Source of the DNA: Candidatus Altarchaeales archaeon WOR_SM1_86-2
Lineage (GTDB): Archaea > Altiarchaeota > Altiarchaeia > IMC4 > MCBC01
Reading direction: 5' to 3'
Assembly: GCA_001723855.1 (NCBI GenBank)
Contig: MCBC01000152.1
Location: 1 to 28,838 of the forward strand
Length of the DNA stretch: 28,838 nt
This document shows positions 14,820 through 22,768 of this stretch, piece by piece. A program made the translations under genes and the position numbers. The first letter of the stretch is position 1. Every line of letters begins with the position of its first letter. The notes under the pieces were generated by a model. That model worked only from the letters and a program-made list of their open reading frames with translations. It was not told the DNA's origin and did no database searches.

Positions 14820-16523
14820 ATGAACTTTGAAATCAAGGCAAAGGATATAGCGGCAAGGATCGGGAAATTCGGGGTAAGCGGCAAGGTCATAGAAACCCCT
14901 GCGATTATGCCGGTGTATAACCCGAACAAACCCCTTATCGGTATTGAAGAACTGAAGAACGAATTCGGGGTAGGGATTTTGATGACCAACGCCTATGTGA
15001 TTTTAAAGAATGACGCCCTGAGAGAGGAGGTTGTGGATAAAGGCATTCACCACTTCCTCAACTTTGATGGAATAATCGCAACCGATTCCGGCTCGTATCA
15101 ACTAATGAGGTACGGGTCTGTTCTTACAACCAATCCTGAAATCATCGAATTTCAAGGAAGGATTGGTTCGGATATCGGCTCGTTCCTGGATATACCCTCG
15201 CTTCCGGATGCCTATAAGCCGAGAGCGGAAGAGCAGCTGGAAGTAACCCTTAAGCGGGCAAAACAAGCAAAATCAATAAATCCCCGGTTCACGGTAAATG
15301 CAGGGATTCAGGGGGCAAAATACATAGATTTAAGGGAAAAGGCAGCAAAGGAGATGGGAGGGGATTTTAAGTTAATTGCGATTGGGGGCATCGTTAAATT
15401 AATGGAGGATTACCGATTTTCTGAATTGGTCGATATAATCGCCGCGGTAAAGAAAAATATTCCTGCAAACAGAGCGGTGCATGCTTTCGGGCTGGGGCAC
15501 CCGATGATCTTCTCTCTGGCTGCCGGGCTCGGATGCGATCTGTTTGATTCTGCCGCTTACGCTCTATATGCCAGGCAGGGAAGATATCTGACGGCACACG
15601 GAACAAAAAAGGTTTCCGAGTTATCCTATCTGCCATGCAGCTGCCCGGTTTGCTCTAATCATGATGTTTCCGATCTAACTGCCGAAGAACTTCTGGCAAG
15701 GCATAATCTCTATGCCACATTCGAGGAATTAAATCGCGTAAAGGAAGCGATAAAGGAGGGGAATTTATGGGAGTTGATCCAGATGAGAGCAAGAGCACAT
15801 CCCCATTTACTTTCTGCCCTTGAGAGGATGGTCAAACACAAAGGGTGGCTTGCGGAATTTGATCCAGTTACAAAGAACTCTGCATTCTTTTACGGCGGCA
15901 GCGAGTCACTACACCGAAGTGAGGTTGTGAACGCAGATAACAGATTAAAGAGGGTTAGTTCGGATAACCTCATCCAGGTATATCCTTTCGGTGCGATTCC
16001 TGCAGAAATAGCAGATATTTATCCTTTTGGCTCTGCCATGGTCCCGGAAAGATTTGCGGGGCAGACGTATGAGATGAAAATCCGGGATTTGCAGAAGATC
16101 AGGAGGATTATGGATTATCAATTCGGCGCCGGAGCCGGGGGATTAATAGATGACGATGTAAAAATAAAAAGATCAAGGAAGACCCGCCGCATAAGGTGGG
16201 TGTATAAGGGAAGGGATTTAATCGCATCCGTCAGGGCGAAAGATCACTTCATACTCCCGAAAATGCCTCTTGCGGAGAAACTGCATGACCTGTTCGAATA
16301 TCCAAAATTAAGAGTTGTTGTCGATGACGAAGCAGTCCAGTTCATAAAAGAGGGGAAGAGCGTTTTTGCAAAGTTTGTCAAAGAAATTGACCCCGGATTG
16401 AGAGCGGGGGATGAAGTTCTGGTTGTGGATGAAAACGATTCTTTACTCCGGGTCGGGACATTATTTCTATCCCCCCGGGAGGTCATGGATTTTGACAGGG
16501 GGATGGCGGCGAGGGTCAGGTAG
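14820..16523 (+). CDS. tgtA: Archaeal tRNA-guanine(15) transglycosylase
   Basis: TgtA swaps guanine-15 in the tRNA D-loop for preQ0, the first step to archaeosine. The 567-aa sequence has the TIM-barrel core (ETPAIMPVYNPN), the catalytic-Asp motif ATDSGSYQLM, GIQGAKYIDLREKAA, the zinc site PCSCPVCSNHD, and a C-terminal region ending in a PUA RNA-binding domain (about 490-567: LRVVVDDEAVQFI...AGDEVLVVDENDSLLRVG). Length and order match the full archaeal enzyme, not the shorter bacterial one. ATG 14820 follows atttaaaata. dnaJ follows on the same strand after 49 bp. Confidence 0.95.
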   Translation: MNFEIKAKDIAARIGKFGVSGKVIETPAIMPVYNPNKPLIGIEELKNEFGVGILMTNAYVILKNDALREEVVDKGIHHFLNFDGIIATDSGSYQLMRYGSVLTTNPEIIEFQGRIGSDIGSFLDIPSLPDAYKPRAEEQLEVTLKRAKQAKSINPRFTVNAGIQGAKYIDLREKAAKEMGGDFKLIAIGGIVKLMEDYRFSELVDIIAAVKKNIPANRAVHAFGLGHPMIFSLAAGLGCDLFDSAAYALYARQGRYLTAHGTKKVSELSYLPCSCPVCSNHDVSDLTAEELLARHNLYATFEELNRVKEAIKEGNLWELIQMRARAHPHLLSALERMVKHKGWLAEFDPVTKNSAFFYGGSESLHRSEVVNADNRLKRVSSDNLIQVYPFGAIPAEIADIYPFGSAMVPERFAGQTYEMKIRDLQKIRRIMDYQFGAGAGGLIDDDVKIKRSRKTRRIRWVYKGRDLIASVRAKDHFILPKMPLAEKLHDLFEYPKLRVVVDDEAVQFIKEGKSVFAKFVKEIDPGLRAGDEVLVVDENDSLLRVGTLFLSPREVMDFDRGMAARVR

Positions 16524-16572
16524 ATTTTGTTTTTAATCTTTTAAAAGAATAAATAATGAGATCACTAAAATA

Positions 16573-17724
16573 ATGGCCACCACAAAAGATTATTACGAAC
16601 TGCTGGGGGTTGATAGAAACGCCGCCAGGGATGAGATTAAAAAAGCTTACAGGAAATTGGCTCTGAAGTATCACCCCGACAGGAACAAGGACGCGGGTGC
16701 GGAGGAAAAGTTCAAGGAGATCTCGGAAGCATATGCAGTACTCTCGGATGATACCAAAAGAGCGCAGTATGACAGGTTCGGGCACGCCGGGATAGACCAG
16801 AGATACACTTATGAGGATATCTTCAGGGGGGCGAATTTTGATGATATTCTCAGGGATTTAGGGCTCAAGGTCGGCAACAGGGTATTTGAACACATTTTTG
16901 GCGGAGGATTTGGTTTTGAAGATTTTGGTTTTGGGAGGCGGGAAAGGGGCCCGCGGAGAGGGGCGGACATACAATATAACCTGGGAATTACCCTTGAGGA
17001 TGCGGCATCTGGTGCAGAAAAGAAAATTTCCGTGCAGCATACAATAATCTGTCCCGTATGCGGCGGCACAAGAGCAAAACCCGGCACCGAATCTAAGAAT
17101 TGCGGCAGCTGCGGCGGTACGGGGAATGTTCAATCTCAACGCAGAACGCCGTTTGGACAATTTGTTTCAATCACCACGTGCAGTAAGTGCAGGGGTGAGG
17201 GCAGGATCATCGAACATCCCTGCGAGAGGTGCAGGGGAACCGGGAATGTAAAGGAAACCGCAAAAATCTCTGTAAAAATACCTGCCGGAGTTGACAGCGG
17301 CTCGCATTTAAGACTTGCCGGGAAAGGAGAGGCCGGGGAGAAAGGGGGCCCGCCAGGGGATTTGTATGTTGCTATTTACCTCAAGCGCCATAAAATCTTC
17401 GAGCGCCATGGAAATGACATCTTGTATGAAACAAAAATTTCATTCCCGCAGGCCGCATTGGGCGACAGCATAGAGGTGCCGACTCTTGATGGAAAAGCAA
17501 AACTTAAGATCCCGCAGGGCACGCAAAGCGGTACAATCTTCAGGTTAAAAGGGAAAGGGGTACCTTATCTCAATCGCTCAGGAAGAGGGGATGAGCACGT
17601 GAAAGTCAGGGTAGAGGTTCCAGAGACGCTGAGCAAAAGGCAAAAGGAATTACTGGAGGAATTTGCAGCAGAAAGCAACGGAAGGGAAAAGGGGTTCTTT
17701 GAGAAGATGAGGGACAGGATTTAA
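16573..17724 (+). CDS. dnaJ: Chaperone DnaJ
   Basis: DnaJ is the co-chaperone that stimulates the ATPase of DnaK. The J domain (about residues 5-70) has [15 protein letters not shown] with the essential HPD. A Gly/Phe-rich linker follows ([13 protein letters not shown]). The zinc domain near 155-225 has [22 protein letters not shown] and CERCRGTG, the first being slightly altered from CxxCxGxG. Two C-terminal substrate-binding domains follow, including [19 protein letters not shown]. At 383 aa it is a standard full-length type I DnaJ. Neither dnaK nor grpE lies beside it in this window. Confidence 0.95.
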   Translation: MATTKDYYELLGVDRNAARDEIKKAYRKLALKYHPDRNKDAGAEEKFKEISEAYAVLSDDTKRAQYDRFGHAGIDQRYTYEDIFRGANFDDILRDLGLKVGNRVFEHIFGGGFGFEDFGFGRRERGPRRGADIQYNLGITLEDAASGAEKKISVQHTIICPVCGGTRAKPGTESKNCGSCGGTGNVQSQRRTPFGQFVSITTCSKCRGEGRIIEHPCERCRGTGNVKETAKISVKIPAGVDSGSHLRLAGKGEAGEKGGPPGDLYVAIYLKRHKIFERHGNDILYETKISFPQAALGDSIEVPTLDGKAKLKIPQGTQSGTIFRLKGKGVPYLNRSGRGDEHVKVRVEVPETLSKRQKELLEEFAAESNGREKGFFEKMRDRI

Positions 17725-17734
17725 TTTTTTTTTT
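17725..17734 (+). terminator. T-run after dnaJ
   Basis: Ten T residues directly follow the dnaJ stop codon. This is a good candidate for an archaeal U-tract terminator, and the cupin gene 30 bp further on has its own AT-rich promoter-like sequence. Confidence 0.5.
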
Positions 17735-17763
17735 AATAAAGTGATATAATAAAAACAATCAAA

Positions 17764-18117
17764 ATGGAAATCAAAAAACCGAAAATAGTGGAAAAGCCGT
17801 GGGGAAGGGAGATATGGCTTGCTCATGAGGGTGAGTATGCGGGAAAGATACTTGAGATAAAGAAAGATGAGCAAAGCAGCCTGCAGTACCATGAGATAAA
17901 GAAAGAATCCATGTACGTTCTGGAAGGCACGATGAAGATTATAACAGAGGACGGAAGTGAGCACATTTTGAATGCCGGCGATTCAATTACAATCCTTCCG
18001 GGGGAGGTTCACAGACTTTATGCAATCGAAGATCTAAGAATCATAGAAGTTTCAACTCCCGAGCTGGACGACGTTGTCAGGTTGGAGGATAAGTACGGCA
18101 GGGCACAAAATCAATAG
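17764..18117 (+). CDS. Small cupin, mannose-6-phosphate isomerase-like
   Basis: This 117-aa protein is a single cupin barrel. The opening VEKPWGREIWLA and the closing DDVVRLEDKYGR are characteristic of the C-terminal domain of type II phosphomannose isomerase / GDP-mannose pyrophosphorylase. The metal-site motifs are read as SLQYHEIKKESMYVLEG (the HxxxxxE part) and ILPGEVHRLYAIED. It stands alone without the nucleotidyltransferase domain, so it may be a sugar-phosphate isomerase or a binding protein. It ends 19 bp before the convergent egsA gene. Confidence 0.85.
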   Translation: MEIKKPKIVEKPWGREIWLAHEGEYAGKILEIKKDEQSSLQYHEIKKESMYVLEGTMKIITEDGSEHILNAGDSITILPGEVHRLYAIEDLRIIEVSTPELDDVVRLEDKYGRAQNQ

Positions 18118-18136
18118 GCGTGTTGAAACCAAAAAA

Positions 18137-19129
18137 TCAGATCACTTCCGTACTCTTTGCCAATTCATAGGCATCATCATAACACAGTCCATCCCTGAGT
18201 ATGGTATACCTGTCCCTTATTTTATGAGCAGTGGTCAGCGCTTCGATTATGTAATCCTCATCAATCCCCAGCTCTTTTGCGTTAACAGGGGTGCCAACCT
18301 CTTTCAGGGAATCCCGCACCCTCTCCCAGTCCGCATCGTGCAGGTAAGCCATCATTATCGTCCCCACCCCGCACTGTTCCCCATGTAGCGCAGGTTTGGG
18401 ACATATCACGTCCAGGACATGGCTGAATAAATGCTCCGACCCGGAACACGGGCGGGAAGAGCCTGCAATTCCAATTGCCACCCCGGAACTTATAGACGCT
18501 TCAACAACTATACTGACATCATCCCTTATCTTCAGGGCATTTTCCATAACTATTTGAGCGCTCATATCCGAGAGGGCAGACGCATAGTCCCCGAAGTATT
18601 CTCCCTTCTCTTTATGCGCAAGTTTCCAATCCAGAACAGCAGTGTAATTTGATATGGCATCCCCGCACCCTGCTGCAAGCAGTCTGTGAGGGGCTCTTCT
18701 GATTATCCTTGTATCCGCAATCACCCCCACGGGACTTCTCGCCTCAACCGACACACGCTCCCCTTTATTCAAAGAAACTAAAGGCGATGCGATACCATCG
18801 TGCGATACCGCAGTGGGTACACTCAAAAACGGGACCCTGGACTTGAAAGCCAAGAGTTTTGCAGCGTCAATCACCCTGCCCCCTCCAACACCAAGTACGA
18901 AGCCGACATTATCACTTATTGTAATCTCCTCTATATTTTCAGAATCCTTTAATACCCTGATCCCCGAGTTCAGGGAATCTGCGACTTCGCTGCCCGCGAT
19001 CTCTTTGGTCTTAACATCGGAAATAACCAGCGGATTCCCCACAAGACCCAGATCATCACACACGTCCTTGATTTTATTTATCACCCCCTCTCCAATGATT
19101 ACCTTCCTTGGAAGTTCAATATTTTTCAT
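18137..19129 (-). CDS. egsA: sn-glycerol-1-phosphate dehydrogenase
   Basis: This enzyme reduces dihydroxyacetone phosphate to sn-glycerol-1-phosphate, the backbone that sets the stereochemistry of archaeal lipids. The 330-aa sequence has the NAD(P) loop VLGVGGGRVIDAAK, the PTAVSHDGIASP segment, and the zinc ligands expected in AAGCGDAISN (Asp), GSEHLFSH (His) and LHGEQCGVG (His). The length is slightly under the usual 340-350. It is 24 bp downstream of a dolichol-kinase-like gene on the same strand, so the two are very probably an operon for membrane-lipid or polyprenol metabolism. Confidence 0.95.
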   Translation of the reverse strand: MKNIELPRKVIIGEGVINKIKDVCDDLGLVGNPLVISDVKTKEIAGSEVADSLNSGIRVLKDSENIEEITISDNVGFVLGVGGGRVIDAAKLLAFKSRVPFLSVPTAVSHDGIASPLVSLNKGERVSVEARSPVGVIADTRIIRRAPHRLLAAGCGDAISNYTAVLDWKLAHKEKGEYFGDYASALSDMSAQIVMENALKIRDDVSIVVEASISSGVAIGIAGSSRPCSGSEHLFSHVLDVICPKPALHGEQCGVGTIMMAYLHDADWERVRDSLKEVGTPVNAKELGIDEDYIIEALTTAHKIRDRYTILRDGLCYDDAYELAKSTEVI

Positions 19130-19153
19130 GAAAACTTATTTCTTAAGTTTTTT

Positions 19154-19744
19154 TTATATAAGATTAAAAAATAAATAAAGAATCGTAAGGAAAAGAGGGA
19201 TTAACAGGTTGTCATCAATGATAGGAATCAATTCTACTGCAGCTCCAACAAATGCGAATGTTAACGCCAGCATGGAATCCACAAAAACTAATGCCCCGAT
19301 AAACCCCGAGATTATAAATGCCGTGGTTCCTTCAACACTCTTGCTCCCTATCGGGTGTTTTCCGTAAACCCTACCAACAAGTGTGGAGAGAGAATCGCCC
19401 ACAGAGAGTACCATAATTATCGCGCATACGACATTAACATCCCCGGGAGGTATAAACAGAACCGGGATAGTTACGCCGACCGCAAACCATATCGCGCCCT
19501 TGAATGGAAATCTCTCTATGTCCTTTTTTCTTTCAAATTTATAAAAAATATTTGAGATTATTTCCTGGACTGCCTTAATTTTAATGCCCGGCAAGATCAG
19601 CATAACAACAGACGCGACAATAAACGGGATCGCGGTCATCCAATCAAATAACGGCTTGGAAAGGCATACGCTAATTGCTATACCCACTCCCAGGAATAAA
19701 TGGAATAAATTTCGCTTAATCTCCAGTTCCAAATCTTTATCCAT
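19154..19744 (-). CDS. Dolichol/phytol-kinase-like membrane protein
   Basis: The 196-aa integral membrane protein has roughly six hydrophobic segments. The key family motif is GDSLSTLVGRVYGKHPIG followed by KSVEGTTAF; the acidic GD and the KS.EG pair form the active-site region of CTP-dependent dolichol kinase, phytol kinase and phosphatidate-cytidylyltransferase relatives. The N-terminus (ELEIKRNLFHLFLG) has the R...H..... start typical of this group. The likely role is phosphorylation of a polyprenol or geranylgeraniol-type alcohol; the exact substrate is not readable. It is the first gene of the pair with egsA. Confidence 0.82.
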   Translation of the reverse strand: MDKDLELEIKRNLFHLFLGVGIAISVCLSKPLFDWMTAIPFIVASVVMLILPGIKIKAVQEIISNIFYKFERKKDIERFPFKGAIWFAVGVTIPVLFIPPGDVNVVCAIIMVLSVGDSLSTLVGRVYGKHPIGSKSVEGTTAFIISGFIGALVFVDSMLALTFAFVGAAVELIPIIDDNLLIPLFLTILYLFFNLI

Positions 19745-19775
19745 TTTTATATTTTCTAATTAATTAACTTTAAAA
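19745..19775. promoter_or_regulatory. 31-bp divergent promoter, lipid operon / PHP gene
   Basis: Only 31 bp separate the two divergent ATGs. atatttt lies about 25 bp before the plus-strand start and tttaaagtt on the other strand lies about 25 bp before the minus-strand start, so two interleaved leaderless promoters fit exactly. Confidence 0.45.
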
Positions 19776-20447
19776 ATGAAATTAAGCCGCAGATGTGAAT
19801 TCCATACGCATACCCTGTTCAGCGATGGGGAATTGCTGCCTGTGGAGTTGATAAGAATGGCATGCATATCGGGACATGAGGTAATCGCAATAACGGATCA
19901 CGTTGACTTCTCAAACCTGGAATTTGTGCTTAAGAACCAGAAAAGGATAGCGGATTCCCGCGTATCAGGGGACTGGGATATTAAGGTGATCAGGGGGGTG
20001 GAGTTAACTCACATACCAAAAAATAAGATTTCAAAACTTGCAAAAAAGGCAAAAGAACTCGGGGCCGAGATTGTACTTGCCCATGGAGAAACCCTGGTTG
20101 AGCCGGTGGAGCCAGGAACAAACTCGGCGTCGGTGAAATGCGAATATGTTGACATACTTGCGCATCCTGGTTTAATAACGGCTGAAGAGGCGGATGCCGC
20201 AAAGGAAAATAACATTTACCTGGAAATTTCCGCCAGGAGGGGACATTCACTGGGAAACGGATTGGTGGCAAAAACCGCAAAGGAAACAGGTGCGGGGTTA
20301 TTGGTTAATACAGATGCCCACTCCCCTGGTGACCTGATAAACAGCGAGATGGCATTTAATATAGCGGTGGGTGCGGGGTTAAGTAAAGATGATGCATACG
20401 GTGTGGTTACAAAAAACCCCGAAGAGTTTATGAAACGGCTGGGGTGA
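19776..20447 (+). CDS. PHP-domain metal-dependent hydrolase
   Basis: This 223-aa PHP-family protein has the four metal-site motifs in order: FHTHTLFSDG, ITDHVDF, a glutamate in RGVELTH, an AHG segment and the later LAHPG, and NTDAHSPGD near the C-terminus. PHP proteins are phosphoesterases (histidinol phosphatase, nucleotide 3'-5' phosphatases, polymerase-linked domains). The histidinol-phosphatase subgroup is nearest in appearance, but the substrate cannot be assigned. No histidine-pathway gene is close by. Confidence 0.88.
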   Translation: MKLSRRCEFHTHTLFSDGELLPVELIRMACISGHEVIAITDHVDFSNLEFVLKNQKRIADSRVSGDWDIKVIRGVELTHIPKNKISKLAKKAKELGAEIVLAHGETLVEPVEPGTNSASVKCEYVDILAHPGLITAEEADAAKENNIYLEISARRGHSLGNGLVAKTAKETGAGLLVNTDAHSPGDLINSEMAFNIAVGAGLSKDDAYGVVTKNPEEFMKRLG

Positions 20448-20492
20448 CTCGACTTCTGTGGAATTTTTCTTTTAAATAAGAACCAAAGAAGG

Positions 20493-20624
20493 ATGGAAGA
20501 GGCAAAAAGCTACGAAAAATTTCCCCTGCTGCAGCCTGTTTATCATGTATTGCCGGGGCATGGATGTACGTTATTATTGGATGCGGAATGTTTTCTTTTA
20601 TATATTTATACTGTTTTTATTTAA
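20493..20624 (+). pseudogene. Truncated duplicate of the start of the 20963 membrane-protein gene
   Basis: The 40 bases at 20489-20528 are identical to 20959-20998, covering the ATG and the first 12 codons (MEEAKSYEKFPL) of the downstream gene. After that, similarity continues but with changes and indels (cctgtttatcatgtattgccggggcat versus tctgtttatcaaatcttgtcggggtat), and the frame closes at TAA after 43 codons. It is best explained as a decayed partial copy. Confidence 0.75.
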
Positions 20625-20646
20625 ATAAAAAAACGAGGTGTTAAAA

Positions 20647-20880
20647 ATGAAAGCAGAGGTAATAGAAAAAATAGCTGCTTTGCTTACTGCCGCATTTGGT
20701 CTTGTTGCAGCGCTCGCATGGAACGATGCAATAAAGACGATTTTTAAAGAATTTTTTGGAGAGCAGGTCGGTATACCTCCAATGCTGACTTATGCAGTTG
20801 TTGTGACAATAATTGCCGTGATTGTCACAATCTGGATCGGCAAGGTTGCAGATAAAGCAAAAGCGGAGGAAAAGGGATAG
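20647..20880 (+). CDS. DUF5654-like small membrane protein
   Basis: The 77-aa protein starts at ATG 20647. It is preceded by gaggtg at 20635-20640, a Shine-Dalgarno sequence 6 bp away, which decides against the GTG at 20638 and stands out because most starts in this window lack one. Helix 1 is LLTAAFGLVAALAWNDAI and helix 2 is MLTYAVVVTIIAVIVTIWIG, followed by a Lys/Glu tail. The LLTAAFGLVAALAWN motif is characteristic of DUF5654 proteins as I remember them. Function unknown. The gene is flanked on both sides by copies of the start of another membrane-protein gene. Confidence 0.78.
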   Translation: MKAEVIEKIAALLTAAFGLVAALAWNDAIKTIFKEFFGEQVGIPPMLTYAVVVTIIAVIVTIWIGKVADKAKAEEKG

Positions 20881-20962
20881 GTAATGTAGTTGATTTTATA
20901 AAAGAACGGGGAACTTAGATGCGTCTTTTTATTTTTAAAAAACAATCTAAGAAAAAGAAAGG

Positions 20963-21472
20963 ATGGAAGAGGCAAAAAGCTACGAAAAATTTCCCCTGTG
21001 GATAGTCTGTTTATCAAATCTTGTCGGGGTATCGATATACATTATCGGGGCATTCATCCTGTCAGGATTTGGGATCTTATTAGCGGTTACCTACCTGCTT
21101 TATTGTCTCTGGGTTGAAATCTGCGTACTCAGGGGAAGCTGCGTGGATTGTTATTACTACGGCAGGGTCTGCGGGCTTGGTAAAGGCAGGTTGTGTTCTT
21201 TGCTGTTCAGAAAGGGCGACCCTCAAAGATTCGTTGAAAAAGAAACATCCTGGACTAAAATGCTGCCCGATTTCATGGTCTTTATCCTCCCCCTCGCCGG
21301 CGGGATTGTACTTCTGTCAGGGGATTTTAACTGGGTTCTTGCGGCGATGCTGGCGATTTTAGTCATTCTCTCCTTCGGCGGCAATGCGCTCATAAGGGGG
21401 TCGTTTGCCTGCAAATACTGCAAGCAGAGAGAAATTGGGTGTCCGGCGGAGAAGTTATTCAGGGGGAAATAA
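20963..21472 (+). CDS. Cys-rich membrane protein, unrecognised
   Basis: The 169-aa protein has hydrophobic segments near 12-32, 33-52, 102-119 and 122-142. A cysteine-rich loop lies between helices 2 and 3 (CVLRGSCVDCYYYGRVCGLGKGRLC), and a second cluster at the C-terminus reads CKYCKQREIGCPA. The two clusters resemble metal or disulfide sites and would face the same side if there are four helices. I cannot name the family. The stop is 4 bp from the convergent thiolase stop. The first 40 bp of the gene are repeated upstream at 20489. Confidence 0.75.
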   Translation: MEEAKSYEKFPLWIVCLSNLVGVSIYIIGAFILSGFGILLAVTYLLYCLWVEICVLRGSCVDCYYYGRVCGLGKGRLCSLLFRKGDPQRFVEKETSWTKMLPDFMVFILPLAGGIVLLSGDFNWVLAAMLAILVILSFGGNALIRGSFACKYCKQREIGCPAEKLFRGK

Positions 21473-21476
21473 AAAC

Positions 21477-22643
21477 TCAGCTTCCCTGGAATACGTGCAC
21501 AACGCATGTTGCGCCCGAGCCGCCGACATTATGGCTTAATCCGATTTCGGCATCATTGACCTGTCTTTTGCCTGCCTCGCCTCTTAACTGCAGGGTCGCT
21601 TCTACTGCCTGCGCGATTCCGGTTGCGCCAACAGGATGCCCCTTTGCCTTTAACCCCCCGGATGTATTTATTGGGATTCTTCCTCCAATCTGCGTTTCTC
21701 CGTTCTCCGTGATCTTTCCGCCCTCCCCAAAGTCACAAAAGCCGAGGGCTTCGATCGCCATTATCTCTGCGATAGTGAAGCAATCATGAACTTCCGCAAA
21801 GTCTATGTCCTTCGCTTTAACTCCCGCCCGCTTGTATGCCTGCTCGGATGCCAGTACTGCAGATCTTGTCTTGCATAGACTTTCGCGGTCGTGCAGTGCC
21901 AATGTATCGGTCGCAAGACCAGTGCCTAAAATCCAGACAACTTCCTTTCCGGTTTCTTTTGCCAGTTGTTTTGCCTTATCCTCGCTTGCAAGGATAACCG
22001 CTGCCGCACCATCAGTGATCGGGGAGCAATCAAGCAGCTTCAGCGGCTCTGCTATCGGCGCAGAATTCAGAACCTGCTCCACAGAAACTTCAAATTGAAA
22101 TTGAGCGTAAGGGTTCATAGAAGCATTATGGTGGTTCTTCACCGCGACACTTGCCAATTGCTCCTCGGTTGTGCCATACTCCAGCATGTGCCTCCTTGCC
22201 ATCAAGGCATATAATGCCGGAAATGTCGCTCCCTGAAACGCCTCCCATTCTTCATCCCCCGCCCCCGCCAATGCCACCGAAGCAGAAGCGGTTGGAACAT
22301 CGGTCATTTTCTCCGCACCTGCAGCTACCACTATATCATTCCTGCCGGATCTTACGGAAAAATATGCCTGCCTGAGTGCCAAGCCGCCAGAAGCACATGC
22401 TCCTTCAACTCTTGTCGCAGCCACCCCCGGCAATCCCGCATAATCTGCAACTAACGCTCCAATATGCTCCTGTCCCGTAAAAAGCCCCGGCGACATTGAT
22501 CCAACATAAATCTCATCCACGTCTTCCCCAACAATCCCTGCATCTCCGATTGCTCCGATTCCCGCCTTATATAAGTCCCTGTAACCTTGCTCCCAAAGCT
22601 CCCCGAATTTTACCATTCCCACCCCCACGATTCCTACCTTCAT
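21477..22643 (-). CDS. Acetyl-CoA C-acetyltransferase (archaeal thiolase)
   Basis: This 388-aa thiolase of the archaeal SCP-x-like type makes acetoacetyl-CoA from two acetyl-CoA, the first step of the mevalonate pathway. The nucleophile cysteine is in VEGACASGG near residue 85, HDCFT is near 288, and the GHPVGATG loop and the closing SHNVGGSGATCVVHV follow. In many archaea this gene sits with HMG-CoA synthase and a DUF35 acyl-carrier protein, forming one complex; neither partner is adjacent here. It is divergent to ABCE1 over 125 bp. Confidence 0.92.
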   Translation of the reverse strand: MKVGIVGVGMVKFGELWEQGYRDLYKAGIGAIGDAGIVGEDVDEIYVGSMSPGLFTGQEHIGALVADYAGLPGVAATRVEGACASGGLALRQAYFSVRSGRNDIVVAAGAEKMTDVPTASASVALAGAGDEEWEAFQGATFPALYALMARRHMLEYGTTEEQLASVAVKNHHNASMNPYAQFQFEVSVEQVLNSAPIAEPLKLLDCSPITDGAAAVILASEDKAKQLAKETGKEVVWILGTGLATDTLALHDRESLCKTRSAVLASEQAYKRAGVKAKDIDFAEVHDCFTIAEIMAIEALGFCDFGEGGKITENGETQIGGRIPINTSGGLKAKGHPVGATGIAQAVEATLQLRGEAGKRQVNDAEIGLSHNVGGSGATCVVHVFQGS

Positions 22644-22740
22644 GTTTTTTTCTGTTTATTATTTCAAAAGATTCTATAAATAAAACTATTTCTTGTTTGT
22701 AGATATTTTGTTATTATATTTTTAACTTTTATTGTAATAA

Positions 22741-22750
22741 TTTTAAAACA
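22741..22750 (+). promoter_or_regulatory. TATA box for ABCE1
   Basis: ttttaaaaca is centred about 24 bp before ATG 22769, which again predicts a leaderless mRNA. Confidence 0.45.
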
Positions 22751-22768
22751 TTAAATAAACCGGGTAAA

